A stretch of DNA of 64,000 bases from Geodermatophilus amargosae. Lineage in GTDB: Bacteria > Actinomycetota > Actinomycetes > Mycobacteriales > Geodermatophilaceae. Of this stretch, positions 1-7,929 are shown one piece after another (within the stretch, counting starts at the first letter, position 1; every line of letters starts with the position of its first letter). Where the stretch lies: the NCBI RefSeq assembly GCF_900116515.1, contig NZ_FPBA01000014.1, positions 1-64,000 of the forward strand, in the 5' to 3' direction. The notes beneath the pieces are model-generated. The model was not told where the DNA came from. It made no database searches and saw only the letters and a list, made by a program, of their open reading frames with translations. The position numbers and the translations under genes were made by a program.

Positions 1-305
1 GAGGCCGGGCTGGCCTCCTACCAGGTGCGGGACTACACCGCCTGGTATCGGCACATCACCCTGGCGATGCTCGCCCACGCCTATCTGAGTGCCACCCGCG
101 CCAGCGCGGAAAAGGGGGGTCTGCAGCCGCAACCGAGCAGCTCATCGCGCTGACCGTGCCCGAGCTCCGCCGCCTGCTCAACACCCTCATCCATACACCG
201 CGGCCCGACCTCGACCACACCGCCGACTGGTCCTGGTGGCGCCGACGACGCCAGGCCCAGGCCCGCGCCGCCCACTACCGAGCCCGCGGACAGGCACCGC
301 CATAA
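1..305 (+). pseudogene. IS701-family transposase, C-terminal part, -1 frameshift
   Basis: The first frame reads [20 protein letters not shown], the usual C-terminal region of IS701-type DDE transposases (DYTAWYRH block), and would stop at 151-153. The rest of the conserved tail ([15 protein letters not shown], then a W-x-WWRRRR-rich end with AHYRARG) continues in the -1 frame to the stop at 303-305. The switch falls in the run gaaaaggggggt at about 107-118. That run contains A-AAG-GGG in the original frame, a good slippery heptamer, so either an indel in a homopolymer or programmed -1 frameshifting would explain it. Only this C-terminal part is in the window. Identity as IS701-like is fairly safe; whether the gene is dead is not. 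Confidence 0.6.
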
Positions 306-323
306 CTGCCGTTGCAGTACTAG
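1..323 (+). mobile_element. Right end of an IS701-like insertion sequence
   Basis: The window opens inside a DDE transposase and the element appears to stop just after its stop codon. The bases following the stop (about 306-323, CTGCCGTTGCAGTACTAG) have the look of a terminal inverted repeat ending in CTAG, which IS701-type elements of actinobacteria use as a target. The left end lies outside the window, so the repeat pairing cannot be tested here. The bases after 323 show no coding signal until the SARP gene at 703. Confidence 0.6.
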
Positions 324-702
324 GGGGAGCCATGTCGGGCAGCGTCGGACACCCACGACCGAGGAGCACCATCGCGGACGGCAGCGACCCGGGTGGCCGG
401 GCGCCCGGGTGTCGCATCACCTGAACCCGCCGGTCGTCCCCCGACACGGGGAGCGCGACCCCGTCCACGTGCGGCTGACGCCCACGTCCCGGAGCCGGCT
501 GTGCCGCGACCGACGTGGCGCAGCACTGCTCCGGCATCTCCGGGTCCCCGCCGGCGGCGACGCCTGACCCGTGCGGGGCCCCGCACGGTCGGTGCCCGCG
601 GCTGCCCCTGCACGGTCGTCCGAGCGGCGTCCTCAGGAGGCGGCCGAGGTGGCTCCGGCTCCCGCTCCCCGCCACTCGTCCCGCAGAGGGAGGACCACGT
701 CC
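324..702. other. No gene seen; upstream region of SARP-1
   Basis: Between the IS end and the SARP gene all frames are unconvincing: they are arginine/proline-rich and lack conserved motifs. The region probably carries the SARP promoter. A GAGGGAGGA ribosome site lies at about 686-694. Confidence 0.4.
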
Positions 703-1500
703 GTGGACCGTCCACCAGCCGCACGCGTCACGCTGCTCGGCGGCTTCGAGCTCGACCTGGTCGGCCGCGGGCGGTCGACCGCCGACGACCTGCCACGTGC
801 GGTGCAGCGGCTGGTCGCCCACCTGTGCCTGTCGACCCGGGCGACCCGGACGGCGACAGCCGGTCACCTCTGGCCCGACGTCCCCGAGGACCACGCGCAC
901 GGCAGCCTGCGATCGGCCCTGTGGCGGCTCAACAAGGCAGCGCCCGGCCTGGTCGAGGTGTCGGGGAGTGCCCTGCACCTGGCGGCGGACGTCCGGGTCG
1001 ACGTGCGTGACCTCGGTGCCTGGGCGCGGCGGGCGATGGCGCCGACCGGTGTCGAGGACGTCGTCCTGCCGGACGCGGCCCTCCTCGGCGACCTCCTCCC
1101 CGGGTGGTACGACGACTGGGTCCTCCTCGAACGGGAGCGACTGCGTCAGGTGCGCATGCAGGCGCTGGAGGCGGTGGCTGCCCGGCTCGCCTCCCTCGGC
1201 CGCCCCTGCGAGGCCCTGCAGGCGGCGCACGCAGCGGTCCGCGCCGAACCGCTGCGGGAGAGCGCCCACCGGATGGTGGTGAGGATCCACCTGGCCGAGG
1301 GGAACGTGGCCGAGGCGGTGCGGGCCTACGAGTTCTTCCGGACCATGCTGGAGGACGAGCTGGGCGTGGCCCCGACCGAGCAGATGACCCGGCTGGTCCA
1401 GCACGTCCCGCGGGTCCGCCGGGCGTCGTCGACCCAGCACCGGGACCGCCGGACGAGTTGCGACCCGGTCCGGGGCGGTGCGTCCTCGGAGGCCGGGTGA
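703..1500 (+). CDS. SARP-type transcriptional activator (winged helix + BTAD), copy 1
   Basis: Predicted DNA-binding activator of the SARP/AfsR family, 265 aa. Residues about 8-105 form an OmpR-type winged helix (RVTLLGGFEL, then LWPDVPE and SLRSALWRL). Residues about 110-250 form the bacterial transcriptional activation domain, with LLPGWYDDWVLLERERLRQ, the TPR-like AVRAEPLRESAHR block and a DELGV end. GTG 703 is chosen because GAGGGAGGA sits eight bases upstream and the N-terminus then matches the paralogue at 36055; longer starts only add a low-complexity leader. SARPs usually switch on nearby secondary-metabolism genes, but no PKS or NRPS genes are in this window, so the target is unknown. 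Three more copies occur here (2163, about 35530 and 36055), two of them broken. Confidence 0.85.
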   Translation: MDRPPAARVTLLGGFELDLVGRGRSTADDLPRAVQRLVAHLCLSTRATRTATAGHLWPDVPEDHAHGSLRSALWRLNKAAPGLVEVSGSALHLAADVRVDVRDLGAWARRAMAPTGVEDVVLPDAALLGDLLPGWYDDWVLLERERLRQVRMQALEAVAARLASLGRPCEALQAAHAAVRAEPLRESAHRMVVRIHLAEGNVAEAVRAYEFFRTMLEDELGVAPTEQMTRLVQHVPRVRRASSTQHRDRRTSCDPVRGGASSEAG

Positions 1501-1787
1501 CGTCCGAGGGCACGCTCAGGCGCTGACGAGCACAGCCCGGCACCCCCGCTCGTCCGGTCCTCCACCGGAGGGGCGCCGGCCGCGGACGAGGAGCGGCGGC
1601 ACGTGCCCGGAGGTCCGGACGACGTCCGCGGTCGCCTGCGGTCCCCCGTCGTCACCGGCAGGTCATCCGTACGGGGGACTGCGCCACGCAGCGTGACCTC
1701 CGAGCATGGGTCGACGCACCTCGTCCGCGCCGCGGGTCCCCGGAGGGCGGGCAGTGCGACGCTGCGTGGTGTCCCATAGGAGATGAC

Positions 1788-2012
1788 GTGGCCGACCGAC
1801 CGAGTGCGACACTTCTCATCCGCGTCTGGCTCGAGGACGCCGGTGAGTTCCGGGCGCGGCTCCTGACCCTCGGGGACGTCACCGCGGGGACTCCGGCGGA
1901 GGAGGTGACGGTCGCCGTCGCGTCGACTCCCGGTGCCGTGCTCGACGCCGTCCGGACCTGGCTCGACGGCTTCGCCGGGCAGGCCACGGACCCGACGGAC
2001 ACGGACGCGTGA
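1788..2012 (+). CDS. Small protein of unknown function between SARP genes
   Basis: A 74-aa protein starting at GTG 1788 with AGGAGA at 1778-1783. It begins MADRPSATLLIRVWLEDAGE and has an alternating beta-strand look followed by a helix (AVLDAVRTWLDGFAG) and an acidic threonine-rich tail. No cysteine cluster, signal peptide or membrane segment is visible. It lies between SARP copy 1 and SARP copy 2. A differently sequenced 67-aa protein (37011) follows the intact SARP of the second locus, so small acidic companions may be a feature of these loci. I do not recognise the family. Codon use and the ribosome site support it being real. Confidence 0.6.
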   Translation: MADRPSATLLIRVWLEDAGEFRARLLTLGDVTAGTPAEEVTVAVASTPGAVLDAVRTWLDGFAGQATDPTDTDA

Positions 2013-2162
2013 CCCACCGGACTCGACGGCGCCGGGACGGATCCACCGAGCCGCAGCGGGGTCGATTGACACCGTTCAGGAACTGACAGGACCCTCTCGA
2101 CACGGCTCGTCCCGGATCTCCGTCCTGCGGGCACGCACGAGGACGCGGAGGGGGAACTCGAC

Positions 2163-2989
2163 GTGGGGTCAGCACCGGCTGCGCGCGTGCAGTTGCTCGA
2201 CGGGTTCGCCCTCCGGGTCGGGACGTCGCAACAGGGAGCGGCCGACGTCCTCCCTCGCGGCATCCAGCGTCTGGTCGCCCACCTGAGCCTCGCCCCCCGA
2301 CCGGCACGGGCGGTGATCGCCGGACAGCTCTGGCCGAACGTGCCGGAGCACCACGCCAACGGGAGTCTCCGTTCGGCCCTCTGGCGGCTCCAGAGGATCG
2401 CCCCGGGTCTCGTCCGCATGCACGGGGACACCCTGTCGCTCGCCGAGGGCGTCGCGGTCGACGTGCGTCAGCTCGCGGGCTGGGCCCGGCGGGTGCGCGA
2501 CCCGGAGTCGGACCTGGACGAGCTGTCCACCACCGACCTGCGGCTCGGCGGGGAGCTGCTGCCCGGCTGGTTCGACGAGTGGGTGCTCCTGGAGCGGGAG
2601 CGTCTGCGGCAGTTGCGCATGCACGCGCTGGAGGCGCTGGCCGACAGGCTCGCCGTCGTCGGGCGGTACGGGGAGGCCCTCCAGGCGGCGTACGCGGCCG
2701 TCCGCGTCGAGCCGCTCCGTGAGAGCGCCCACCGGACCCTGATCCGCGTGCACCTCGCCGAGGGCAACACCCTCGAGGCGATGAGCGCCTACGAGGCCTG
2801 CAGGACACTGCTCGCGCCGATGAGCTGGGTGTCTTCCCGAGCAGGCAGCTGAGCGACCTGGTGCGTGACCTCCCCCTCCCACGGCGGCCGCGCCACCTCT
2901 TCCCCCTCCAGCGGGTCGCCGAGCGCGTGCCCTCGGATCGGCTCCCTGTGCCGCTGTCCACCGTGTTCCCTGGGGCGTCGCGGCTGTGA
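2163..2989 (+). pseudogene. SARP-type activator copy 2, frameshifted near its C-terminus
   Basis: Paralogue of the gene at 703. The frame from GTG 2163 has the winged helix (LLDGFALRVG, LWPNVPEH, SLRSALWRLQ) and most of the BTAD (LLPGWFDEWVLLERERLRQL, EPLRESAHRTLI). At about 2815 the reading derails into APMSWVSSRAGS and stops at 2852. In the next frame the sequence resumes as DELGVFPSRQLSDLVRDLPLP and runs to a stop at 2987-2989, which restores the DELGV motif seen in the intact copies. One indel explains this. The truncated product would keep the DNA-binding domain and nearly all of the BTAD, so partial function cannot be excluded; a sequencing error is equally possible. Confidence 0.75.
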
Positions 2990-3072
2990 CGGGACCGTGA
3001 CGGCCCGTCCCTAGCGTCGGACGGGCCGAGCACGGAGGGTGAGCATGGACGTGGAACCGGTCGTGGTGCCGG

Positions 3073-4314
3073 GTGGGCCGCCGGCAGCAGGTGCTCCGGA
3101 CGCGCACCTGGGGCGCGCTCCCGCAACGCCTGAGCGGACGACTCTCCCGGTGGGACCCTGACGTGCAGGGCGACACACGGACGGGACTGCTGGAGACGAT
3201 CCGGGACAGGCGCGCCGCCATCGAGGTCTACGTCCGGGAGAAGGAGCCGGCCAGCCGACGACTGCTGACGATCAGCATCGTCAGCAGCGCGCTGGCCGCG
3301 GCCCTGACGGCAGGGCCGGCATTCGGAGGTGAGCCCTTCGCCGAGACCGTGCGAGCGGGACTGTCCCTCGACCGGCCGTCGAAGGTGTGGGGACTCCTGT
3401 GCCTGGGGGCGCTCGTGGTCTCCGTGACCGCGGCGGTGTCGGCGCAGTTGGACAAGTCGCACGACCTGAGGTCCCGGATCGGCGCCGCGGAGGCGGCCGG
3501 CGTGATGCTGGACGGACTGCGCACCCGGCTCGAGTTCGGCGGGATGTCGATCCCGGACGCCGCGCAGGAGTACCAGGACATCCTCGCCGGCATCCCCTTC
3601 GTCCACGAGTCGTCGGCCGATCCGACCGGCGACCCGCAGGGCGACGGAGGCTTCGGGTCGACGCGCCGCCGGGCGCGCCTCCGCGGATGGCAGTTCGGCA
3701 TCGTGGCGGTCCTCGCCGCGCTCCTGCTGGCCGCCACGTTGGTCGGGTACGTCAGAGGCCTCGCCGGCCCGGCGGACGGCGATCCCGGGACGACCTCGAC
3801 ACCCACGGTGTCGGGGACCCCGAACCCCTCGCCCTCGCCCTCGCCCTCGGTGCAGGAGGCGGTGTTCGCCGGCCGGACGGGGGACGGGAGGGCCAGTCTG
3901 GCCATCGTCGTCCTCGCCGGGCGGGCGTCCGCCTACCTGTGCGACGGAAGGGAGCTCGAGGCCTGGTTGGAGGGCTCCGTCGACGACGGCCGACTCGACC
4001 TGACCGACGCAGCGGGCACGACCCTCACCGGCACCGTGGACGGCGACACCCTCGCCGGCGACCTCGTGGCGCCGACCCTGTCCACCCGGTTCGTGGCGAC
4101 CGTCGCGACCGAGCCCGCAGGGGTGTACCGGGCACGGACGGTGATCGACGGCGTGGAGGCCCTGATCCGCTGGGTCGTGCTTCCCGACTGGAGCCAGGTC
4201 GGGATCACCAACCTGGACGGTGCCCCGAGCGACGCGCCTCCACTGCAGCTCCCGGGGGGCACCTTCACCACGGCGGACGGCACGACCCATCGAGCCGAAC
4301 GCATCAGCCCTTGA
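3073..4314 (+). CDS. Membrane-anchored protein with an exported beta-rich C-terminal domain
   Basis: A 413-aa protein of unknown function. The N-terminal third is an amphipathic helical region (GLLETIRDRRAAIEVYVREK), then hydrophobic segments at about 64-82 and 105-124 and a cytosolic EAAGVMLDGLRTRLEFG helix. A third membrane segment lies at about 208-226. It is followed by a Thr/Pro/Ser linker with four PS repeats (about 240-260) and a roughly 150-residue beta-rich domain that should lie outside the cell (VFAGRTGDGRASLAIVVL, then GTTLTGTVDGDTLAGDLVAP). I know this layout from other actinobacteria but not its function. The start is uncertain: the best ribosome site (GGAGGGTGAGC) precedes ATG 3045, which is in another frame and opens only a 38-codon reading frame. 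GTG 3073 is weak, so a frameshift near the 5' end or a short leader peptide is possible. Confidence 0.65.
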   Translation: MGRRQQVLRTRTWGALPQRLSGRLSRWDPDVQGDTRTGLLETIRDRRAAIEVYVREKEPASRRLLTISIVSSALAAALTAGPAFGGEPFAETVRAGLSLDRPSKVWGLLCLGALVVSVTAAVSAQLDKSHDLRSRIGAAEAAGVMLDGLRTRLEFGGMSIPDAAQEYQDILAGIPFVHESSADPTGDPQGDGGFGSTRRRARLRGWQFGIVAVLAALLLAATLVGYVRGLAGPADGDPGTTSTPTVSGTPNPSPSPSPSVQEAVFAGRTGDGRASLAIVVLAGRASAYLCDGRELEAWLEGSVDDGRLDLTDAAGTTLTGTVDGDTLAGDLVAPTLSTRFVATVATEPAGVYRARTVIDGVEALIRWVVLPDWSQVGITNLDGAPSDAPPLQLPGGTFTTADGTTHRAERISP

Positions 4315-4565
4315 GCGCCTCCCGCACAGCGCTGGTCGCCGTCGAACGCCGCGGCGACGAGTCGCGGGACCGGGCCGTCGTCACCGTCGCCGTCCACGCG
4401 GTTCCCTCGTCCCCCGGGTCTGCGACAGCGTGGTGGCCTCGCCGTGGCGGTCCGGGGCACGGCACCGGTGTCCCACCGGTCCGGGCCGGGGACGGCTCGG
4501 ACCGGTGGGGACGACGGCTCAGGCCCGGGTCACGCACGGGCTCGGGGTGCGCGGCCGGCGACCGG

Positions 4566-4880
4566 TCACGAGACGGCGGACGCGTGACGGGACCGGGAGC
4601 CCCGGGACTCTCGACCCACGAGGACGAGGGCCGCGCTGATCAGCACCAGGTTCTCGACGACGAACGTGCCGTCGGCCGTGAGCAGGAGCGGGTTGCCGTC
4701 GACGGGCACGAACTCGGGAGCGGTGACGAACGACAGGAACGTCCCGGCGAGGTGCCCGGCGAGGACGAGGAGCACCACCCGGGGAGCCCTGCCCACGGCC
4801 GCCAGGTCCGGGGCATCGGAGGGTCGGGCCGAGTCGCGTCCTGAAGCCGACGCGCGGACCCGGGCCCACGTGACACCGCG
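4566..4880 (-). pseudogene. C-terminal fragment of a YkgB/DoxX-like membrane protein
   Basis: The leftward frame ending at 4566 encodes VVLLVLAGHLAGTFLSFVTA, then GNPLLLTADGTFVVENLVLISAALVLVG, the last two membrane segments typical of YkgB (DUF417)/DoxX-like proteins. Family members are about 150-190 aa. Here only about 76-105 residues are present, with GTG 4796 the first usable start and no ribosome site in front of it. I read it as a truncated relic. A very small membrane protein made from 4796 cannot be excluded. Confidence 0.45.
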
Positions 4881-4915
4881 GTCGTGGCGGTCGGGTCGCG
4901 GGCAGTGCCGGGGTG

Positions 4916-5328
4916 TCAGTCCACGCAGGGGAGCCGCGCCGGCCTGTGGTCCGCCGGGCGGACGAGCGCGGTCAGCCGGACGCTGACGCGGCCGGCCAGC
5001 TGCGCCCCGAAGCGGATCGGCTGGCCGTCGGCCCTGGCGTCCCCGACCGCGTGGCCCCGTTCGGCCGGGACGGCGTAGCTCGCGCGGAGCACGTGGCCCG
5101 GGCGCCCCGCTCGACGGTCCAGAAGGGCGCCGGTCTCGCCCCGTCGGGGGTCTCCATCCCGCCGACGAGGAACCGGTGGAGGTGGAGCCCCGTGGGGTCG
5201 GCGAGGGAGATCTCGGCACCCCGAGCCGCCGCGTCGTGGGCCGCGCTCGCGATCTGCGGGTCGCTGTTCCGGAGGGGTTCGCCCGGACCACCGCACTGGG
5301 TGGGGCGGCCCACGGGTGTGGTCCTCAC
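4916..5328 (-). pseudogene. Frameshifted unknown gene coupled to the Gmad2-LysM gene
   Basis: GTG 5328 overlaps the stop of the upstream Gmad2-LysM gene in a 4-base GTGA junction, so translation is probably coupled. The first frame reads SDPQIASAAHDAAARGAEIS, LADPTGLHLHRFLVGGMETP and APFWTVERGARATCSA, then degenerates into low-complexity arginine. Around 5070-5100 a second frame takes over with ASYAVPAERGHAVGDARADG, IRFGAQLAGRVSVRLTALVR and a stop at 4916-4918. Joining the two gives a plausible protein of about 135 aa with no membrane segment. I do not recognise the family. A single indel (decay or base-calling) explains the break. Confidence 0.5.
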
Positions 5329-5819
5329 AGCAGCGGGACGCGCAGGACCTGGCCGGGGAAGATGCGGTCCGGGTCCATCACCGTGTCCCGGTTGGCCTCG
5401 AAGACGTCGGTGGCCGTCGTGTCCTGCCCGTGGTCGCGCGCGATGGCGGTGAGCGTGTCCCCCCGGACGACCTCGTGCAGCCGGAAGCCGCTCAGCCCGG
5501 TGAACAGGGTCACCCGGACCTGGTCCAGGTCCGGCCCGGGCGGGTTCTCCCCGGACGGGTCGTCACCGAAGACCTGGAGGAGGACGTGGGTCCCCCGGGC
5601 GTCGGTCCCCGGGGGCAGGGAGACGTCGTGGCCGAAGTCGTCGACCACGCCCATCGACCCCGCCCCCTGGACCAGTCCCTCGCCCAGGACGTCGCCGTCG
5701 GTCTCGACCAGGCGCCAGAGCACCGTCCCCTCGAAGCCCGAGGCGAAGCCGGCGATCGTGAAGGTCCTCGCGACGAGGTCGTGCTGCCGGGGCTGGCGGA
5801 CCTCGATGAGACGCACCAC
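5325..5819 (-). CDS. Gmad2 immunoglobulin-like domain + LysM protein
   Basis: A 164-aa protein. Residues about 14-105 match the Gmad2 (spore-germination-associated Ig-like) domain: FTIAGFASGFEGTVLWRLVE, then DFGHDVSLPPGT and THVLLQVFGDDPSG. Residues about 117-164 are a LysM peptidoglycan-binding domain (HEVVRGDTLTAIARDHG, then IFPGQVLRVPLL). LysM repeats bind the GlcNAc backbone of the cell wall, yet no signal peptide is visible, so export or an intracellular role is open. GTG 5819 follows a GGAGGAGACC ribosome site. It lies 128 bp beyond the ADC-like gene, in the same direction, and overlaps the next frame by four bases. Confidence 0.8.
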   Translation of the reverse strand: MVRLIEVRQPRQHDLVARTFTIAGFASGFEGTVLWRLVETDGDVLGEGLVQGAGSMGVVDDFGHDVSLPPGTDARGTHVLLQVFGDDPSGENPPGPDLDQVRVTLFTGLSGFRLHEVVRGDTLTAIARDHGQDTTATDVFEANRDTVMDPDRIFPGQVLRVPLL

Positions 5820-5947
5820 GGTCTCCTCCGTTCCTCGGCGTGGGACGGTCGTCCCGCGTGGGTCCCGTACACGGGGAAGCCTCGCGGCGGGGCGTCACCG
5901 GGCCGTCACCGGGCACCGGTCGGCCGCGCGACGGGTGGCGGGGTCGT

Positions 5948-6874
5948 TCAGGAGCGGCCCGGCACGGCCGTCGGCGGCTCGAGCCACGCCGTGGACAGCC
6001 CCAGTCCGACCACGCTCTCCAACGGCTCGCCGAACACCCGCCCGGGCTCCTCGGTGGTGACGAACCAGCACTCGAGGTGGTCGTCGAGGACTCCCCGGGT
6101 CGTGGGCAGGAAGGCGGTGAAGACCGGGTCCGCCGCGATCCCCAGGGAGTGCAGGGGGGCGACGTACGGGCTGTCGCCGAGGACCAGCCGGGCACTCGCC
6201 CGCCGGCCGAGCGCGACGTCCGCGGCACCCTCCACGTACACGGACGACCGCATGAGCATCCCGCGGAACACGCAGTAGTTCACCGCCCCCACCCGCAGGG
6301 GCAGGCCGGTCGGCTCCGGCCGGTCGACCTCGATCCGTGCACCCAGCAGGCCGTCGACGTCGTACTGGCTGCAGACGGTCGTGTCGGTGACCACGAAGTC
6401 GAGGTTGGCCTGGTGCTTCGGCATCCCCCAGATGCCCTTGCCGCCCTTCACCGAGATCTCGCTGCTGACCGGCAGGTCCAGCACGAACTGCCCGGTCCCG
6501 AAGGTGCCCGGCAGCAGGCCGGGCAGCAGGCGTGGCGCCGGGCGGGGGCCGTGGGTGCAGGCCAGGGCGAGCGAGAACTCCACGTAGGTGCCGATGTCGG
6601 TGCTGGTGTAGTCGACGACGGTCACCACGAGCAGTCCACGGCCGTCGAGCAGCCGCAGCGGGTGCACCTCGCCGCCGGGCAGCAACCGCGCCGCCGCTGC
6701 CGCCTCCACCGGGAAGCCGGCCATGAGCGCGGGGGTGTCGGTGGAGTCGACGGGCATCGTGAACGGGATGCCGTCGACCAGCGCGTGCCGGCCGGCCAGC
6801 CGTCGCTGGCGGCGCGGCACGGCCGACGGCAGCACCGACAGCGCGGCCCGGACGAGGGGGAGCACGGAGGTCAT
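5948..6874 (-). CDS. Acetoacetate decarboxylase (ADC) family protein
   Basis: A 308-aa protein with the ADC beta-barrel signature: a mid-protein SSEISVKGGKGIWGMPKHQA block, where ADC enzymes carry the EXXK-type Schiff-base and acid residues, preceded by YTSTDIGTYVEFSLAL. Classical ADC decarboxylates acetoacetate, but many actinobacterial members lack proven activity and may act on other small keto acids or lactones. ATG 6874 overlaps the stop of the upstream alpha/beta hydrolase (ATGA), so the two are translationally coupled. It is the fourth gene of the GMC-phosphoesterase-hydrolase-ADC run. The family call is firm; the substrate is unknown. Confidence 0.8.
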   Translation of the reverse strand: MTSVLPLVRAALSVLPSAVPRRQRRLAGRHALVDGIPFTMPVDSTDTPALMAGFPVEAAAAARLLPGGEVHPLRLLDGRGLLVVTVVDYTSTDIGTYVEFSLALACTHGPRPAPRLLPGLLPGTFGTGQFVLDLPVSSEISVKGGKGIWGMPKHQANLDFVVTDTTVCSQYDVDGLLGARIEVDRPEPTGLPLRVGAVNYCVFRGMLMRSSVYVEGAADVALGRRASARLVLGDSPYVAPLHSLGIAADPVFTAFLPTTRGVLDDHLECWFVTTEEPGRVFGEPLESVVGLGLSTAWLEPPTAVPGRS

Positions 6875-7929
6875 CGGGCGAGCTCCTCGAGGATCAGTGG
6901 GTGGGTGTCGCGCCAGGCGTCGCGGCCGAAGACGACGTCGAGGTGGCCGTAGCCCCGGATGCGGTGCAGCGTGTCGCGGCCCGGGCGGTGCCGGGCGAAG
7001 AACGCGTGCGAGCGGCGTTGGCTCTCGGGCAGGAAGCAGTGGTTGTCCTCACCGGCCAGGAAGACGAAGCGGGCGTCGGTGCGGGGCGCCTCCGCCACGT
7101 AGGACTCCGGCAGTCCCGGCAGCGCCGAGACGGGGACCAGGTGACCGGCGCGGATGCTCCGGTCCATCTGGGCGAAGAAGGTGAAGGGCACCTCGGCGAA
7201 CTCGCCGCGCACCCAGTCGTGCGTCGCGTCGTCGAGGTTCGCGTGCGACCACAGCGCCGGCCAGCCGCTGCCGTAGGTGAAGCTCACCATCCGGCACACC
7301 GTGTTGTCGCACTCCCAGTGGGTGGCACGGACGAGGCCGACAAGCGCCCGGGACAGCGGTCCGGCGGGCCGGTCCCCCCAGCCCGGCGACACGTAGGGCA
7401 GGACGCGGCCGATCAGCGGTGACAGGCGGCCGATCTTGAGGGTGGACAGGCGGGGCACGACCGGGTGCAGTGACACGGCGTTGCTGACGACGGTGTCCAC
7501 CTCGGGCATCAGCCCGGACACCGCCGCGATGGTGAACGACGCCGAGCCCTGGCAGTGGACGACGGCCTTGAGCCGGTCGGCGCCGGTGGCCCCGAGCACG
7601 TGGCGGACCGCCGCGGGGTGGTCGTAGGCCGCTGCCTGGTCCAGGGTCCACGGGACCGGGTCGAGGTCGATGGACGCCCGCCAGTTGAGCATCCACACGT
7701 CCCACCCGTCGTCGAGCAGGGCGTCGACGAGGGTGCGGGGGAGCGGGGGACGGAAGAGCTCGGCGCGGACCCCGGCGCCGTGCACGAGCAGCACCGGGCC
7801 GCGCGTCGGTGGGTGCCGGCCCTGCACGTGCACCACCGTGAGCGGCCGGCCGTCGAGCGCCGCGAGGGGGACGACCTCGGTGACGTGGTCGGCCCGGGTG
7901 GTGGGCCGTGCCGGTGCTGCGGTGGTCAC
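6871..7929 (-). CDS. Alpha/beta hydrolase, PhaC/lipase-like
   Basis: A 352-aa hydrolase. An oxyanion/entry loop VLLVHGAGVRAELFRPP is followed by GWDVWMLNWRAS, a nucleophile elbow at VHCQGSASFT (C-x-G instead of the usual Ser) and a late FVFLAGEDNHCFLPE acid region. The final His is probably in RGYGHLDVVFG. The CQG elbow and MLNWRAS recall PHA synthase/depolymerase-type hydrolases more than secreted lipases. GTG 7929 overlaps the stop of the metallophosphoesterase (GTGA), and its own stop overlaps the start of the ADC-like gene, so it sits inside a tightly coupled operon. No signal peptide is visible. The substrate is unknown; acyl or lactone products of the neighbouring GMC oxidase are an inference. 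Confidence 0.8.
   Translation of the reverse strand: MTTAAPARPTTRADHVTEVVPLAALDGRPLTVVHVQGRHPPTRGPVLLVHGAGVRAELFRPPLPRTLVDALLDDGWDVWMLNWRASIDLDPVPWTLDQAAAYDHPAAVRHVLGATGADRLKAVVHCQGSASFTIAAVSGLMPEVDTVVSNAVSLHPVVPRLSTLKIGRLSPLIGRVLPYVSPGWGDRPAGPLSRALVGLVRATHWECDNTVCRMVSFTYGSGWPALWSHANLDDATHDWVRGEFAEVPFTFFAQMDRSIRAGHLVPVSALPGLPESYVAEAPRTDARFVFLAGEDNHCFLPESQRRSHAFFARHRPGRDTLHRIRGYGHLDVVFGRDAWRDTHPLILEELAR

Noticed and set aside
187-1440. Leftward open frame opposite SARP copy 1
   Set aside because: No motifs; the sense strand has a clear winged helix and BTAD.
1879-4290. Long leftward open frame of about 800 codons opposite the SARP-2 and membrane-protein genes
   Set aside because: Arginine/proline/glycine-rich translation without motifs; it mirrors the coding strand's codon bias in very GC-rich DNA.
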